Source of the DNA: Glomus cerebriforme | Taxonomy: Eukaryota; Glomeromycota; Glomeromycetes; Glomerales; Glomeraceae | DNA length: 16,361 bases | Direction: 5' to 3' | Assembly: GCA_003550305.1 (NCBI GenBank) | Contig: QKYT01000194.1 | Coordinates: forward strand, 155,299-171,659 | Part shown: positions 8,181 through 16,340 of the stretch, one piece after another | Layout: every line of letters begins with the position of its first letter | Numbering within the stretch: the first letter of the stretch is position 1 | Notes under the pieces: generated by a model | Databases searched by the model: none | What the model saw: the letters and a program-made list of their open reading frames with translations, nothing else | What the model was told of the DNA's origin: nothing | Translations under genes and position numbers: made by a program

Positions 8181-10080
8181 TTAGAGGTTAGCTATAAAAA
8201 ATTTTAAACCATCATAATTCAGGTTATTGCAGTAATCATACGCAATTTTCCACTCATCTACAAATACTTTATCCCAGAATGAGATAACATGATTCGGGTC
8301 TTCAATATTGTTTTCAAGTACTTGTAATACATAATCCTTATTTAAGTGAATGTAAATTGATTGTATAAGAGTGAACAGATCATCTCGATAATCTGTAAAG
8401 ATTTGCGGATTCCATCTTCCGGCAAAAGTACTGGTGGTTGTTAATCGTATCAGCCTTAAAGATAAAAGTGGCAATCTTGGTCCATTTCCGTACCATTCCT
8501 GAAATTTATAAGCTAATGAATAATGGTGTCGAATTCGCACCTGTCAAGTGTTGATATAACTTACCTTGCCTGCATCTGAACCACATCCGAAATCGATAAG
8601 TATAAGTTTGCCATTTTTATCCACAAGGATATTTGTCAATCGAGTATCGCCATGTACTATCCCATTTTCATGACATTTCTTAATTTTTTCAATAATATCC
8701 GCTAATAAGGATACAGGTTTATTACATTCCTTGAATGTTTCAACTGCTCGTGGTCTTAATAGCATCGCTGTATCAGACGAACCAACAAGTCTTATAATAC
8801 CATCATTGACTCCTCGTCTCTGAAGCTTTGTTAATACATTAATTTCATTCATTAATATGTCAGATCGTGACACAATTTTAACAACTGCGTCTTCATCGTA
8901 AAAAACCCCAAATACACTCGATAGAGATGTATACGCAATCAAATCATTCATTTTGACACTTAGTCCTGAAAGTCAAAACTAAAATGAGTCATATTTGTAG
9001 AAACAAGATCGTATAATATATGTAAATAAATACCTGTCATCGGGTGGTAGGACAATGTACTTAGTAGACCTCGTAAATAATTTGTACATGTTTGATTGCT
9101 GAGGTTAAATTGATCAGAGTAGGTTACTTTGTACGGGCCTTTCACACTATCGTCTTTAGTTACTTGAATAAACATTACGTGATAACAATCCGTCAAAAAT
9201 CCTGTGATACTTTGACGACCTTTCTGATGTTTTAATGCGATTGTTGCATACATAATAACTTGTCCTTGGTTGGTTGGTGTGAAACATGAACCGTGGGGTT
9301 TAATTTCGCCTATAGATTCTATCGTGTGTGGTGTTAATGAATAGTCATCAAGATGAGTACATATGTCTGGGGCCTTTCCATCGAGAATTTTTTTTGAATG
9401 CGTGTCAACAGCTTTGACGTAATTATCCTTTTCTAGCTGTGACAAGATCTGTTCACGAAAATAACTTTGGTATACGTTTTCTTTATCGCCTGTTGGCGGT
9501 GTAGCGAAAGAAAGTGATTTTCTTGCAGGTTCAAACCATAAGGTTTGACAATGTATTGGCTGATATATATACCATAGCGAGGAAAGGCTATGAGTCGTCG
9601 CATCTAAAAGGGCTTCAAGACGAGTTCTTTTCATCTTTTCTTGTTCGTATAATAATTCAGCATTCGATGATCTTTTTTCTATTGAAGAAAATTATCTGTT
9701 AGTTAAGCGTCACGTTCGAGTTGACCAATCATTATCAAAGTTAGTTACTGGACAAGACAATGTCATAACCAATCAAAGGCTTACCTTGATGTTTATCTAA
9801 AATCCACAGTTAACGTGATAAAGAACAAAAAAAAAGTTTAGTCGTAGCGTCACAAACATTATAACGTGCTAACGGCAAGTATTTTATCTAACATACCAGG
9901 TATAGTTTCAAGGAATTCTTTTAAAAGAATCTGTTGAACTTCTTTTGTTTGATAGGAGCTTGTAAGGGCTGAAAATAATTCTTCTTTCATTTCACGATTT
10001 TTGATTAGATAAATTTTTAGTTTATTCACTTCTGCTTGTTCGAGATCAAGGCTATCGATTATTTCGTAAATGTTAGACAT
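8181..10080 (-). CDS. Crinkler-type protein: PD-(D/E)XK nuclease-like domain fused to a protein kinase
   Basis: Model exons (minus strand): 10080-9897, 9796-9785 (12 nt, optional), 9678-9034, 8965-8565 and 8498-8181, giving 519 aa, or 515 without the micro-exon. Every junction is GT-AG and in frame. Residues 1-61 form a charged helical header. Residues ~140-245 carry a PD-(D/E)XK core: APDI (Asp170), GEIK (Glu190, Lys192) and a downstream NQGQ. Residues ~285-480 are a kinase: VVKI Lys310, NEI Glu321, HGDTRLTN (His385, Asp387, Asn392) and DFG Asp405. A DDLFTL block follows; no glycine-rich loop is obvious. Known CR proteins of oomycetes and fungi fuse such nuclease and kinase modules and act inside cells, some as effectors. 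Nuclease and kinase activity here are inferred. No frameshift or internal stop was found, unlike all neighbours. If the first exon belongs elsewhere, the first ATG of the main block is at 9634 (439 aa). No signal peptide is seen. Confidence 0.8.
8499..8564 (-). other. Last intron of the nuclease-kinase gene (66 bp; 24-bp alternative)
   Basis: The donor GTAAGT lies at 8564 and the acceptor TTTCAG ends at 8499. An upstream CAG at 8541 would give an intron of only 24 bp and is also in frame, adding 14 residues. Retaining the 24 bp would put a TGA in frame, so splicing is required. I prefer 66 bp because 24 bp is below normal intron size and 66 bp matches the other introns here. Confidence 0.6.
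8966..9033 (-). other. Intron between the nuclease-like and kinase exons, 68 bp
   Basis: The donor GTATTT at 9033 and acceptor TTTTGACTTTCAG ending at 8966 join two open frames (phase 1) without a stop. Reading through the intron gives a stop at 8960-8962. The intron falls exactly between the two domains. Confidence 0.7.
9679..9896 (-). other. 5' intron region of the nuclease-kinase gene with a possible 12-nt micro-exon
   Basis: The donor GTATGT at 9896 and the acceptor TTCTTCAATAG ending at 9679 connect the 5' exon to the main exon in phase. Inside lies a further acceptor (GGATTTTAG, ending 9797) and donor (GTAAGC, at 9784), bounding 12 nt at 9785-9796. Used, it gives introns of 100 and 106 bp; skipped, one of 218 bp. 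Both keep frame. A good branch-point-like CTTAACTAAC precedes the last acceptor. The choice would need transcript data. Confidence 0.45.
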
Positions 10081-10165
10081 GTTATTAAGGATGTATATGT
10101 TTTAGGTTTGAAAGAAGATAATAGAATGAACGATTTTCTGGAGAAGTTTATATTAGACTTATTGA

Positions 10166-10176
10166 CTATATATATG
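10166..10176 (-). promoter_or_regulatory. TATA-like box for the nuclease-kinase gene
   Basis: On the minus strand this reads CATATATATAG, about 86-96 bp upstream of the ATG at 10080. That is a suitable place for a core promoter. In such AT-rich DNA the match alone is weak. Confidence 0.35.
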
Positions 10177-10199
10177 ATCCGGAATAAACTTTATTATTT

Positions 10200-10253
10200 G
10201 AACGCGTTTTAACTTTGTTAAACTTTATTGATTGTTAGTTGAGAACGCGTTTT
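10200..10253. promoter_or_regulatory. Two direct repeats GAACGCGTTTT (ACGCGT core)
   Basis: Identical 11-mers lie at 10200-10210 and 10243-10253, about 120 and 163 bp upstream of the ATG at 10080. The ACGCGT core is the MluI cell-cycle box bound by MBF (Mbp1/Swi6 type) factors in yeasts. CpG-containing exact repeats stand out in this AT-rich DNA. Control of the minus-strand gene is inferred from position. Confidence 0.4.
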
Positions 10254-10599
10254 GTAAGTCAGTTGATAAATCTAATCATCTAATTCTACCTAATATCATT
10301 AAAAAATCGAGTCATAGTGAAATATTTTGATTATACATATATACAGTACATATAATTTTTTCTGATGCCAGACTTTACAGGAAATGTTAGAGAAGCGGAT
10401 GAAAAATGTATGATGCTATCAAAGAGGGAGGGAGTACGCGGATCCTAGGTCATTTAATTCGAGTCCCAGCACCATTTTTTACGAAAAGTATCTATAACTA
10501 ATTTGTTTATACTTCTATTGCTAATTACGTGATTCTTACCCCACAGCCTTTTACTATACTAGATTTCCGAAATAAATTATCCCACCCATATTTACAGAA
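10254..10599. other. Intergenic stretch with a tRNA-like 3' end
   Basis: No gene is seen. At 10457-10480 the + strand reads ATTCGAGTCCC, AGCACCA and a run of T, resembling a tRNA T-arm (B box), an acceptor end and a Pol III stop. The expected pairing 5' half is poor: GATGCTA near 10411-10421 pairs at only about five of seven acceptor positions, and there is no D-arm. At best this is a tRNA fragment or tRNA-derived SINE tail, not a working tRNA. Confidence 0.3.
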
Positions 10600-10893
10600 T
10601 TTTTGTTTATCTATATCTCACAGACTATATAAAACATTATTCCTCGAAAAAGAACTTCTCTGAAATTAAGAAATTTCGAACCTATAGTATAATTACGGAA
10701 GTATTAGCAACTGAGGTAAAAAAAAATAATACAATATCGATTTACACTTACCATTACGATTCATTTTCACATAATTCCATTCTGCCTCATACACAAGAAA
10801 TTTATTGCTTAATTTTTTCTGCGTTATCTCCAGTACGATACTGCGCAAAGTTTTAAGAATTCGGCATGACAGACTTTTGCTGTGCCATTGCAT
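10600..10893 (-). CDS. Possible small two-exon gene, unknown
   Basis: A minus-strand frame opens with ATG at 10893 and codes for about 49 residues rich in Lys, Leu and Ser, beginning MQWHSKSLSCR. It reaches a good donor (…AATG then GTAAGTG) near 10750. Two acceptors downstream, ACTATAG and CTTAATTTCAG (near 10660), each give a short second exon ending in a stop. The product would be about 55-75 residues. It matches nothing I know. It may be a gene, a remnant or chance; the donor in the right place is the main argument. Confidence 0.25.
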
Positions 10894-10925
10894 GTGACGA
10901 GATTCATGTGACTGCGTCTATTGTA

Positions 10926-10931
10926 CACGTG
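10926..10931. promoter_or_regulatory. CACGTG palindrome between divergent ORFs
   Basis: A CACGTG E-box lies in the 97 bp between the minus-strand ATG at 10893 and the plus-strand ATG at 10991. Such boxes bind basic helix-loop-helix factors in fungi. Its role here is inferred from position only. Confidence 0.25.
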
Positions 10932-10990
10932 ATGTTGGTCAGATTTTCTCGGCGATGATCAAAATGCCGATATATAGTAAGAAAAGTAAT

Positions 10991-11374
10991 ATGTCCGTTT
11001 TATTTTGGGACATCTATAGAGAAGGAAAAATTCGTGATGACATGTTTCAAGAAGCTAGCCGAGCAATAAAACCAACTCACTTTATTATTACTTTACAGAA
11101 AATACGAGTTTGATTGATTAGAGATATTGTTGATGCAAATAATGGTAAGTTAGATTGGTTTGATTAGTTTTGTTTGATTTTTATTTTACTTGCATGAAGC
11201 AGATAAAAGGAGTCACTAGTCGGGCATTACCTTTTTATACAATTTGCAGGATCAATCTTGAAATACACTTTGGGGGAAAATTATGTTAATATGAATACAT
11301 TATGAAAATCTGATCAATGGCTTCTCCTTAATTTAACAATAAAGAATTTAATGCTATCCATAATCCATATGTAA
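10991..11374 (+). pseudogene. Remnant of a spliced gene of unknown family
   Basis: From ATG 10991 the frame reads MSVLFWDIYREGKIRDD and on to ITLQKIRV, a TGA at 11111-11113, then LIRDIVDANNG at a donor GTAAGT (11145). The acceptor TTTGCAG ends at 11249. Joining gives SILKYTLGENYVNMNTL, a TGA at 11303-11305, then KSDQWLLLNLTIKN and a final TAA at 11372-11374. Both internal stops are TGA where Trp would read well. The 105-bp intron is in phase. The protein-like composition and correct splice junction argue for a former gene of about 90-95 codons or a fragment of a longer one. I do not recognise the family. Confidence 0.4.
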
Positions 11375-11629
11375 TGATCATCAAGGGGCTATACATAATT
11401 TTGAGAATGTGCGAGAAAGTTTGAGAATAAACTATTTTGCACAATTACTTGTTCCTGTGATACATGTAATAATTACTATAATATTACTGTGTATTTATTT
11501 ATCAAGCTACAATATACTTGATCAAAAAAATAATATTACACACTTTGTTTCACACAATCCTGTCACTCATTCTATGCAAAAAAATTATAAAATGTCTGGT
11601 AAATTTGCACCATTGCTTTATTGATCAAA
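11375..11629. other. Short interval without a supported gene
   Basis: An open frame at 11409-11624 (+) includes a hydrophobic run (about residues 15-35) that could form a membrane helix, but composition and context give no further support. I leave it uncalled. Confidence 0.35.
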
Positions 11630-11862
11630 TTATTTGAGGACATTCACATTACTTATAAATTCCTTCTGCCACCTTCTTATACTTTTTGCAATACAAATGT
11701 GAGTGATGATCACATTCCTCACAAACCTTACATCCATGCTTCCATACTGCTTCCATCCCCTAAATATATGCCATTTTTCAAAGTAGTTCTGCCTTAGCAA
11801 AGTGCCTTCCAGCTCTTTATAAGCTGTACTATCCTGATTGTTTGTTAAGAAATTTGGCATGA
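11630..11862 (-). pseudogene. Gene fragment with a Cys-rich motif in a shifted frame
   Basis: From 11860 the minus strand encodes MPNFLTNNQDSTAYKELEG and on to YFEKWHIF. Its open frame continues to 11630. In the neighbouring frame, however, bases ~11766-11650 read W-K-H-G-C-K-V-C-E-E-C followed by DHHSHLYCKKYKK, a much more protein-like Cys/His cluster. I infer a frameshift near 11770 in an old coding sequence. It resembles a small zinc-binding module, but I cannot assign it to a family. It may belong with the LINE upstream on the same strand, or be an independent fragment. Confidence 0.3.
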
Positions 11863-12019
11863 TATATTACTATTAATATAGTTAAAAAAATGTAATGACC
11901 AAAATTTCATTTACCTTAGGATTTGCATAGTCCTATTATCTCGGCAGTACATTTATCATGGCAATGAGTAATGACTATGCATTTTTTCAGATGATCAATT
12001 TCACATAATCTATTTTGTC
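11863..12019 (-). other. Region downstream of the LINE C-terminal frame
   Basis: Minus-strand bases ~12030-11930 still read protein-like in one frame (NRLCEIDHLKKC, CHDKC, a final TAA near 11929), so the LINE coding region may extend to about 11929 with a frameshift. I found no clear poly-A or simple-repeat tail marking a LINE 3' end. Confidence 0.3.
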
Positions 12020-13376
12020 TTATGTTATGAGTATGAACTTGAGTTTATTGCTTGTAATATTGCAGGTATGACAATATTCCAACTTATAACTGAGAAAATG
12101 AGATTTCATAAGTGTATTGATTTCAAAAAGAGAAACTTTAAGGTCATACATAGGAAAATCAGGGCTACCCAATTTTGAAGAAAGATGACAGATAGTAATT
12201 AAGTCTTGCAAATAATAAACTTGTGAACAAGAAACAGTAATATCATGTTGCTTTCTATAAGCACTATTGTAAGATTTTTCAGGATTATGTAACACACATC
12301 TAGGACAAGGTTTAACTATCAGTTTTAAAGAAGACGGTGAAATATCAACAGAGGAGTCACCAGAACCACTAGAAAGAACTTGAATCCAATGTTCAACAAG
12401 AAGTTTGTTGTACGCCACATATTTTTTAATAACTTTACCAATAATAAATGAGGATTGAGAGTGAATCCACACAGAAACCTAATCTTTGTTCTGACTATGA
12501 ATGTCCGGTTGCTCAACAGACACTGAATCATGAGAAAGATTCAGAAAAGGAAACCAACAATAATGAATACGTCACGAGAAATCAGGGGAAAGTAAAACCA
12601 AATCAGCAAGTTTTTGAAACTACAAAGGATTAAGATTATTTGTAGAAAGATGAAATTTCCATTTCACATCAATAAAATTCAATATGAAAGTTTTGTCATG
12701 CGACAATAATTGATCTAGAAATAAAAGATAGGAATGCCTGACTTTCATATAAACATAAGGTTTAAAGTATTCATCCTTGAAAACGGTTTGTAACGGAAGT
12801 GAACTACCACTAATAATATTCTTAAAACGTTCTGGAATAGAAAGAGTCAAATTGTTCAATTTCAACAAAGAAGAAATAGAGGCAATCAAATTTTTTCTAT
12901 AACGCTTGACACAATGAGGGAGAATCCAATTGACTATAGGAGAAGATACTAAACTCTCTCTAGATTGTAATTGATGACACCTAATCAAAGAAATATGACC
13001 CAGAAGACCATTATTATTCAATTGTGTCAAAATATTAGAACTTTGAGTCCGCAACTGACAGTTATATAAACAATTCAAATTGTAACCATAACTGGAATGA
13101 AGTATTGATAAAGGAAATGAAGAAGCCAAATGAGTTTTTCACTTGAAAAGGGTATAGAATGAAGAGGCCAAATCAAGACATTCATTCTTTGAGAGAACAG
13201 TAAGTTGAGAATGATACTCAATTTTAGGATATAAGACCGTGTTAAAAATATAAACCAAATGTTTATCAGTAAGCTTCTTATATTTCATAATGTTAACAGC
13301 TTAATTGATATCAGTTTTGATCTGTATTTTAACAAAAAAATGATTAAAGTCAAGATTAACCCAAACGTCAAGAATT
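12020..13376 (-). pseudogene. LINE C-terminal region after the RT
   Basis: A mostly single frame runs from 13376 to 12020. The post-RT connection includes ILDVWVNLDF, KYKKLTDKHLVYIFNTV and LYPKIEYHSQLT (~13370-13190). It continues through LASSFPLSILH, GLLGHISLIRCHQLQ and NWILPHCVKRYRK (13129-12880) and VWIHSQSSF (~12475) to a Cys pair in KPCPRCVLHNPEKS (~12307). Stops lie near 13302, 13140, 12630, 12580 and 12480. This part of LINE proteins ('thumb'/connection and a Cys-containing tail) supports template RNA binding; the function is inferred from position. An RNase H domain could have lain near 12500-12620, but I cannot see its catalytic Asp/Glu set with confidence. Confidence 0.65.
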
Positions 13377-14938
13377 CTAACAGATTAAGATTTTTTGAAC
13401 TGGAGTAATATCTAACGTTTCTGAACTAAAAGATAAAGAAACACAAGAAAAATGAGTATCCTTATTGAAAGTATCCTTTGTTGTTAATAAAACAGACTTC
13501 AACTTATTGACTTGAATATTGTTCAAAAGGTAAAACTCATCAGCAATGGTTAAAATCGTTTCAAGATTTGATTTTGAATTTGAAAACCACAATATATCAT
13601 CCATATAAGTTTGAGAAGAAACAGTTTCACTGAGATGCAAAAGGTCAGGTTTGGTGATATCAGGGTACTAACTATGATCAATGTATAACCCAAATGCTTG
13701 TGCGAAGTTATTTCTGTTAACAAAGGATCATAATAAATTGTCCACAATAGAGTTACGATCCGGATGAATCTGAAAGGACACATTTTGGCAATTATATACA
13801 GATTTTAATTAATAAAGATTAAATTGTTTTTTATATATTATAAGACTGCATTCCAATGCACAATCTAGTAATTTAAAAAATTACTATTTAATACAAAAAA
13901 AAGAGAAAATAAAAATGGATTGATTTTTCATCCAATCTGGATGAATTTCAATCTGTTTTAATTTTCTCTCTACTTTTATTTTTGAAGACAATTTTTTTTT
14001 ATCATATTATGTATTGATAGNTATTCATAAGATATCTCAAAAAAAAACATTCTTTTTATTGACTTAATATTCGTAGAATGGCAGAAATGTGTTTATTTAT
14101 GGATTGACAGATCGCAACTCTAGTTCACAAAAGAGGAGAAATTACTTCACCTTAATCAATTCCTATTAAAACATCATAAGAATCAGTTAAACCATAGTGA
14201 CCTATGATCTTGTTAGTGCATCTAGTGAATAGATTCAAAATTAAATTTTGATAAGATTTTGGAATTTTAATTCATTGCATGGCTTGTTCTAACATGTACA
14301 AGTTAACGCGATCATATGCTTTACTCAAATCCTGAAAAAGAAGTCACAATTTTTTATTGTTTTCTGAAGCATCTTCCATCAACGCATTAATGATATGAAT
14401 GGAAAAAAGGTCGAACCCTTAGGTAAACCAGCATGATTTTCACCTTTAAGAATATAATGTTGAGCAATAACTGCAGATAAACGATTGGTCACTAACTTGA
14501 TCATAGCTTTGCGAAGAGTCTCTAAAAGTGTAATTGGATGAGTGCAATCTAAATTACATTCCCATTCTGAGGGTTTAGGAATTGGATAAACTAAGGCCTC
14601 ATGCCATTCATCTGGAATATCATTACACACTAAACAAACACAAATTAACCGATGAATAGCTTTGAACATATTGGATCCAACATGTTTCAGCATTTCATTC
14701 AAAATCTTAGATAAACCTGCTGCTTTACCATTAGGTAAAGAATTAATAACAGAAGACCATTCATCACTAGTGGAAGGGGCCATAACAGAGGCATACCAAG
14801 CCTCATAGACCAACGGAAGTTGAAGATTTTGGATTCATGCGAACCACCAGCAACCTTTTGAAAATGCTCGATTAGACAAGAATCAATCTCATCAGGATCA
14901 GTAACAAGGTGCTTTTGATTATCACGAGAAACTAACAT
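13377..14938 (-). pseudogene. LINE reverse transcriptase domain, interrupted
   Basis: RT blocks in order are LVTDPDEID (14910), SLPNGKAAG (~14740), WHEALVYPIPKP (~14610), PITLLETLRKAMIKL (~14540), GENHAGLPKGSTF (~14430), LLFQDLSKAYDRVN (~14340, the first catalytic Asp), GEVISPLL (~14150), YYDPLLTEITSHK (~13740), and the catalytic YMDD in TYMDDILWFSNS (~13600). The last is followed by a thumb-like stretch, FYLLNNIQVNKLKS. Frameshifts lie near 14815, 14395 and between 13680 and 13600. Stops at 14344 (TGA), 14272 (TGA) and 14152 (TAA) fall where Trp, probably Trp, and Gln are expected. A miniature element splits the domain between GEVISPL and the YYDPLL block. The copy cannot be active. Confidence 0.8.
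13740..14130. mobile_element. 375-bp hAT miniature element (13748-14122) with target duplications
   Basis: The terminal repeats are TAGAGTTACGATC (13748-13760) and GATCGCAACTCTA (14110-14122). The flanking 8-bp duplication is GTCCACAA (13740-13747) and GTTCACAA (14123-14130), with one mismatch. Removing the element plus one duplication copy makes the LINE RT frame continuous (E-V-I-S-P-L-L-W-T-I-Y-Y). Subterminal ATCCGGATGAATCTG and GGATTGACAGATC motifs match the 784-bp element at 3830-4613, so both belong to one family. An inner hairpin (TAGTAATTT and AAATTACTA) lies near 13869-13889, and an ambiguous base is at 14021. Confidence 0.8.
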
Positions 14939-15642
14939 ACTATCTAAGACAATACGACAATGATTTCAATCAAGAATAGAAGAAATTATAGACTTTTGAT
15001 TATTAACAAGATCATCACATTGCTTAGCAGTATAAAATTAAATCTGGTCGAGATAATATCTATCTTCTTCCAATTTGCATCTGACTCACGTAGCTTTAAA
15101 TAGACTAACAAGCAAAGGTTTAGCTTCGAAAACAGAGCAAAGAGGTAAATTAAATGGGAAAGTCGAAACAGGAAAAAATTCCAATTTTCTAGAAATATTA
15201 GATAAAACAATTAAGTGAGAAGAAATGAAATGATTCCAATTCACAGACGAGGCCAAATTTGAACAAGAAATTTTCTTAGTTGTCAACTTCAGCAACATCA
15301 AAGACAGAAACTGTAAATCATTATGCCATGTAAGAAGCCATTTCGGAGTAATATTTTTTGCATCATTAGAAATTTTAATAAAAGAAAGATGAGTATGAGC
15401 AGCTTTCATAATGCCTTCTCTAATATAATTCCATGATTTATTCAATCCCTTTTTTGAACAGGACATAGAAGATTCAGCAAGCCATGTGTAATGAGAAATC
15501 CAGTTATCAGTAAACTGTGCAAAATCATTCCACTGTGATTCTAAAGTCTGATCATAAAGAAATTTTTTAATAAAGATCTTTGATCTTTTGTTCATTGAAG
15601 TAGAAGGTGACTGAAACCCTTGTTTAATAAAATACGCAAAGA
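14939..15642 (-). pseudogene. LINE linker between endonuclease and RT
   Basis: From 15640 the frame reads IVFAYFIKQGF and continues as MNKRSKIFIKKFLYDQ at 15595. It continues through WNDFAQFTDNWISHYTW, LNKSWNYIREGIMKAAHTH and TPKWLLTWHNDLQFL to about 15090. The reading then shifts to the frame leading through YYLDQI, KQCDDLVNNQKS, ISSILD and NHCRIVLDSMLVSRD into the RT. Stops near 15040 and 14965 and frameshifts near 15655 and 15085 show decay. In LINE ORF2 proteins this stretch joins the endonuclease to the RT and has no enzyme motif of its own. Confidence 0.7.
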
Positions 15643-16340
15643 CTATTTCAGTTGATGATCAGTAGAATAAATATGAGCTTTAAAGGTGTTAGCATATACA
15701 AGGGATGAAATCATATTAGGAGAGATCCAAATTAAGTCAAGACGTTTAAAAATATTATTGCGAGACCATGTCTTTGAAGGCGATGAATGAAATTGAGGCA
15801 TTATATTAATAAAACTTTGGTTACGAACATGTTTAATAAGGTCAAACTTCTTTTTCTCTTTACGTTTATTAGAAATAAGACAATCTAACTCATCAGGATC
15901 AGCATTAAAATCGCCTATTAAGATAATCTGATAATTATCTTTTTGTTTGGAAGCAATTAAAGAAAAAATATAATCGTAACATTGTTGCTTGTAAGAATAC
16001 TCTTGATCATGAGCCTGAATATAAATTTGAATGACGCATAATTTGCGTTTCCCTTTAAGAAAAAGATCAGTGCAAATAACGTATCCAAATTTACCATAAA
16101 TCTTCTGTACATATTGTGCAATGTTTTTATGCATAATTAGACCAACTCCACATGAATCAGGATGGTCATCATTACAATTCCACTAGAAAACAAAAGTATC
16201 ATCATTACGATATAACAAATTCGCAGTACGAGTCTTTAATTTGATTTCAGATAAACCACATATAGAAACATGTTTTTCATTAAGAAGAAACAAAACTTGT
16301 AATTGCTTAATAGGGTTCCGCAATTTGATTTGATATTTGA
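15643..16340 (-). pseudogene. LINE EEP (apurinic-like) endonuclease, N-terminus cut
   Basis: In one minus-strand frame: NPIKQLQVLFLLNEKHV (~16320), LSEIK with the metal-binding Glu (~16255), an in-frame TAG at 16183-16185, GVGLIMHKNIAQY (~16145), IILIGDFNADPDELD (~15920, catalytic Asp/Asn), TWSRNN with KRLDLIWIS (~15760), and STDHQL (~15660, the SDH-like His). These are the ordered motifs of exonuclease-endonuclease-phosphatase enzymes that nick the target for LINE insertion. The first motif (Asn) would lie at or beyond the right edge. There the sequence becomes a simple TTTGAT repeat, so the N-terminus may be damaged. The stop and the frameshift after DHQL mark it as inactive. Confidence 0.8.

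Noticed and set aside
9514..9702. 62-codon + strand frame opposite the nuclease-like exon
   Set aside because: Antisense shadow of a well-supported coding exon.
9722..9776. Two ACCAATCA motifs as CCAAT promoter boxes for a gene starting at 9634
   Set aside because: With the 5' exon accepted, both lie inside an intron. They would matter only if transcription starts downstream of 9784.
11409..11624. 71-codon open frame with a hydrophobic stretch
   Set aside because: AT-rich DNA readily encodes Ile/Leu/Tyr-rich runs. Nothing else supports a membrane protein.
12448..12633. 61-codon + strand frame in the LINE C-terminal region
   Set aside because: Antisense to the LINE frame, which reads through here with homologous-looking sequence.
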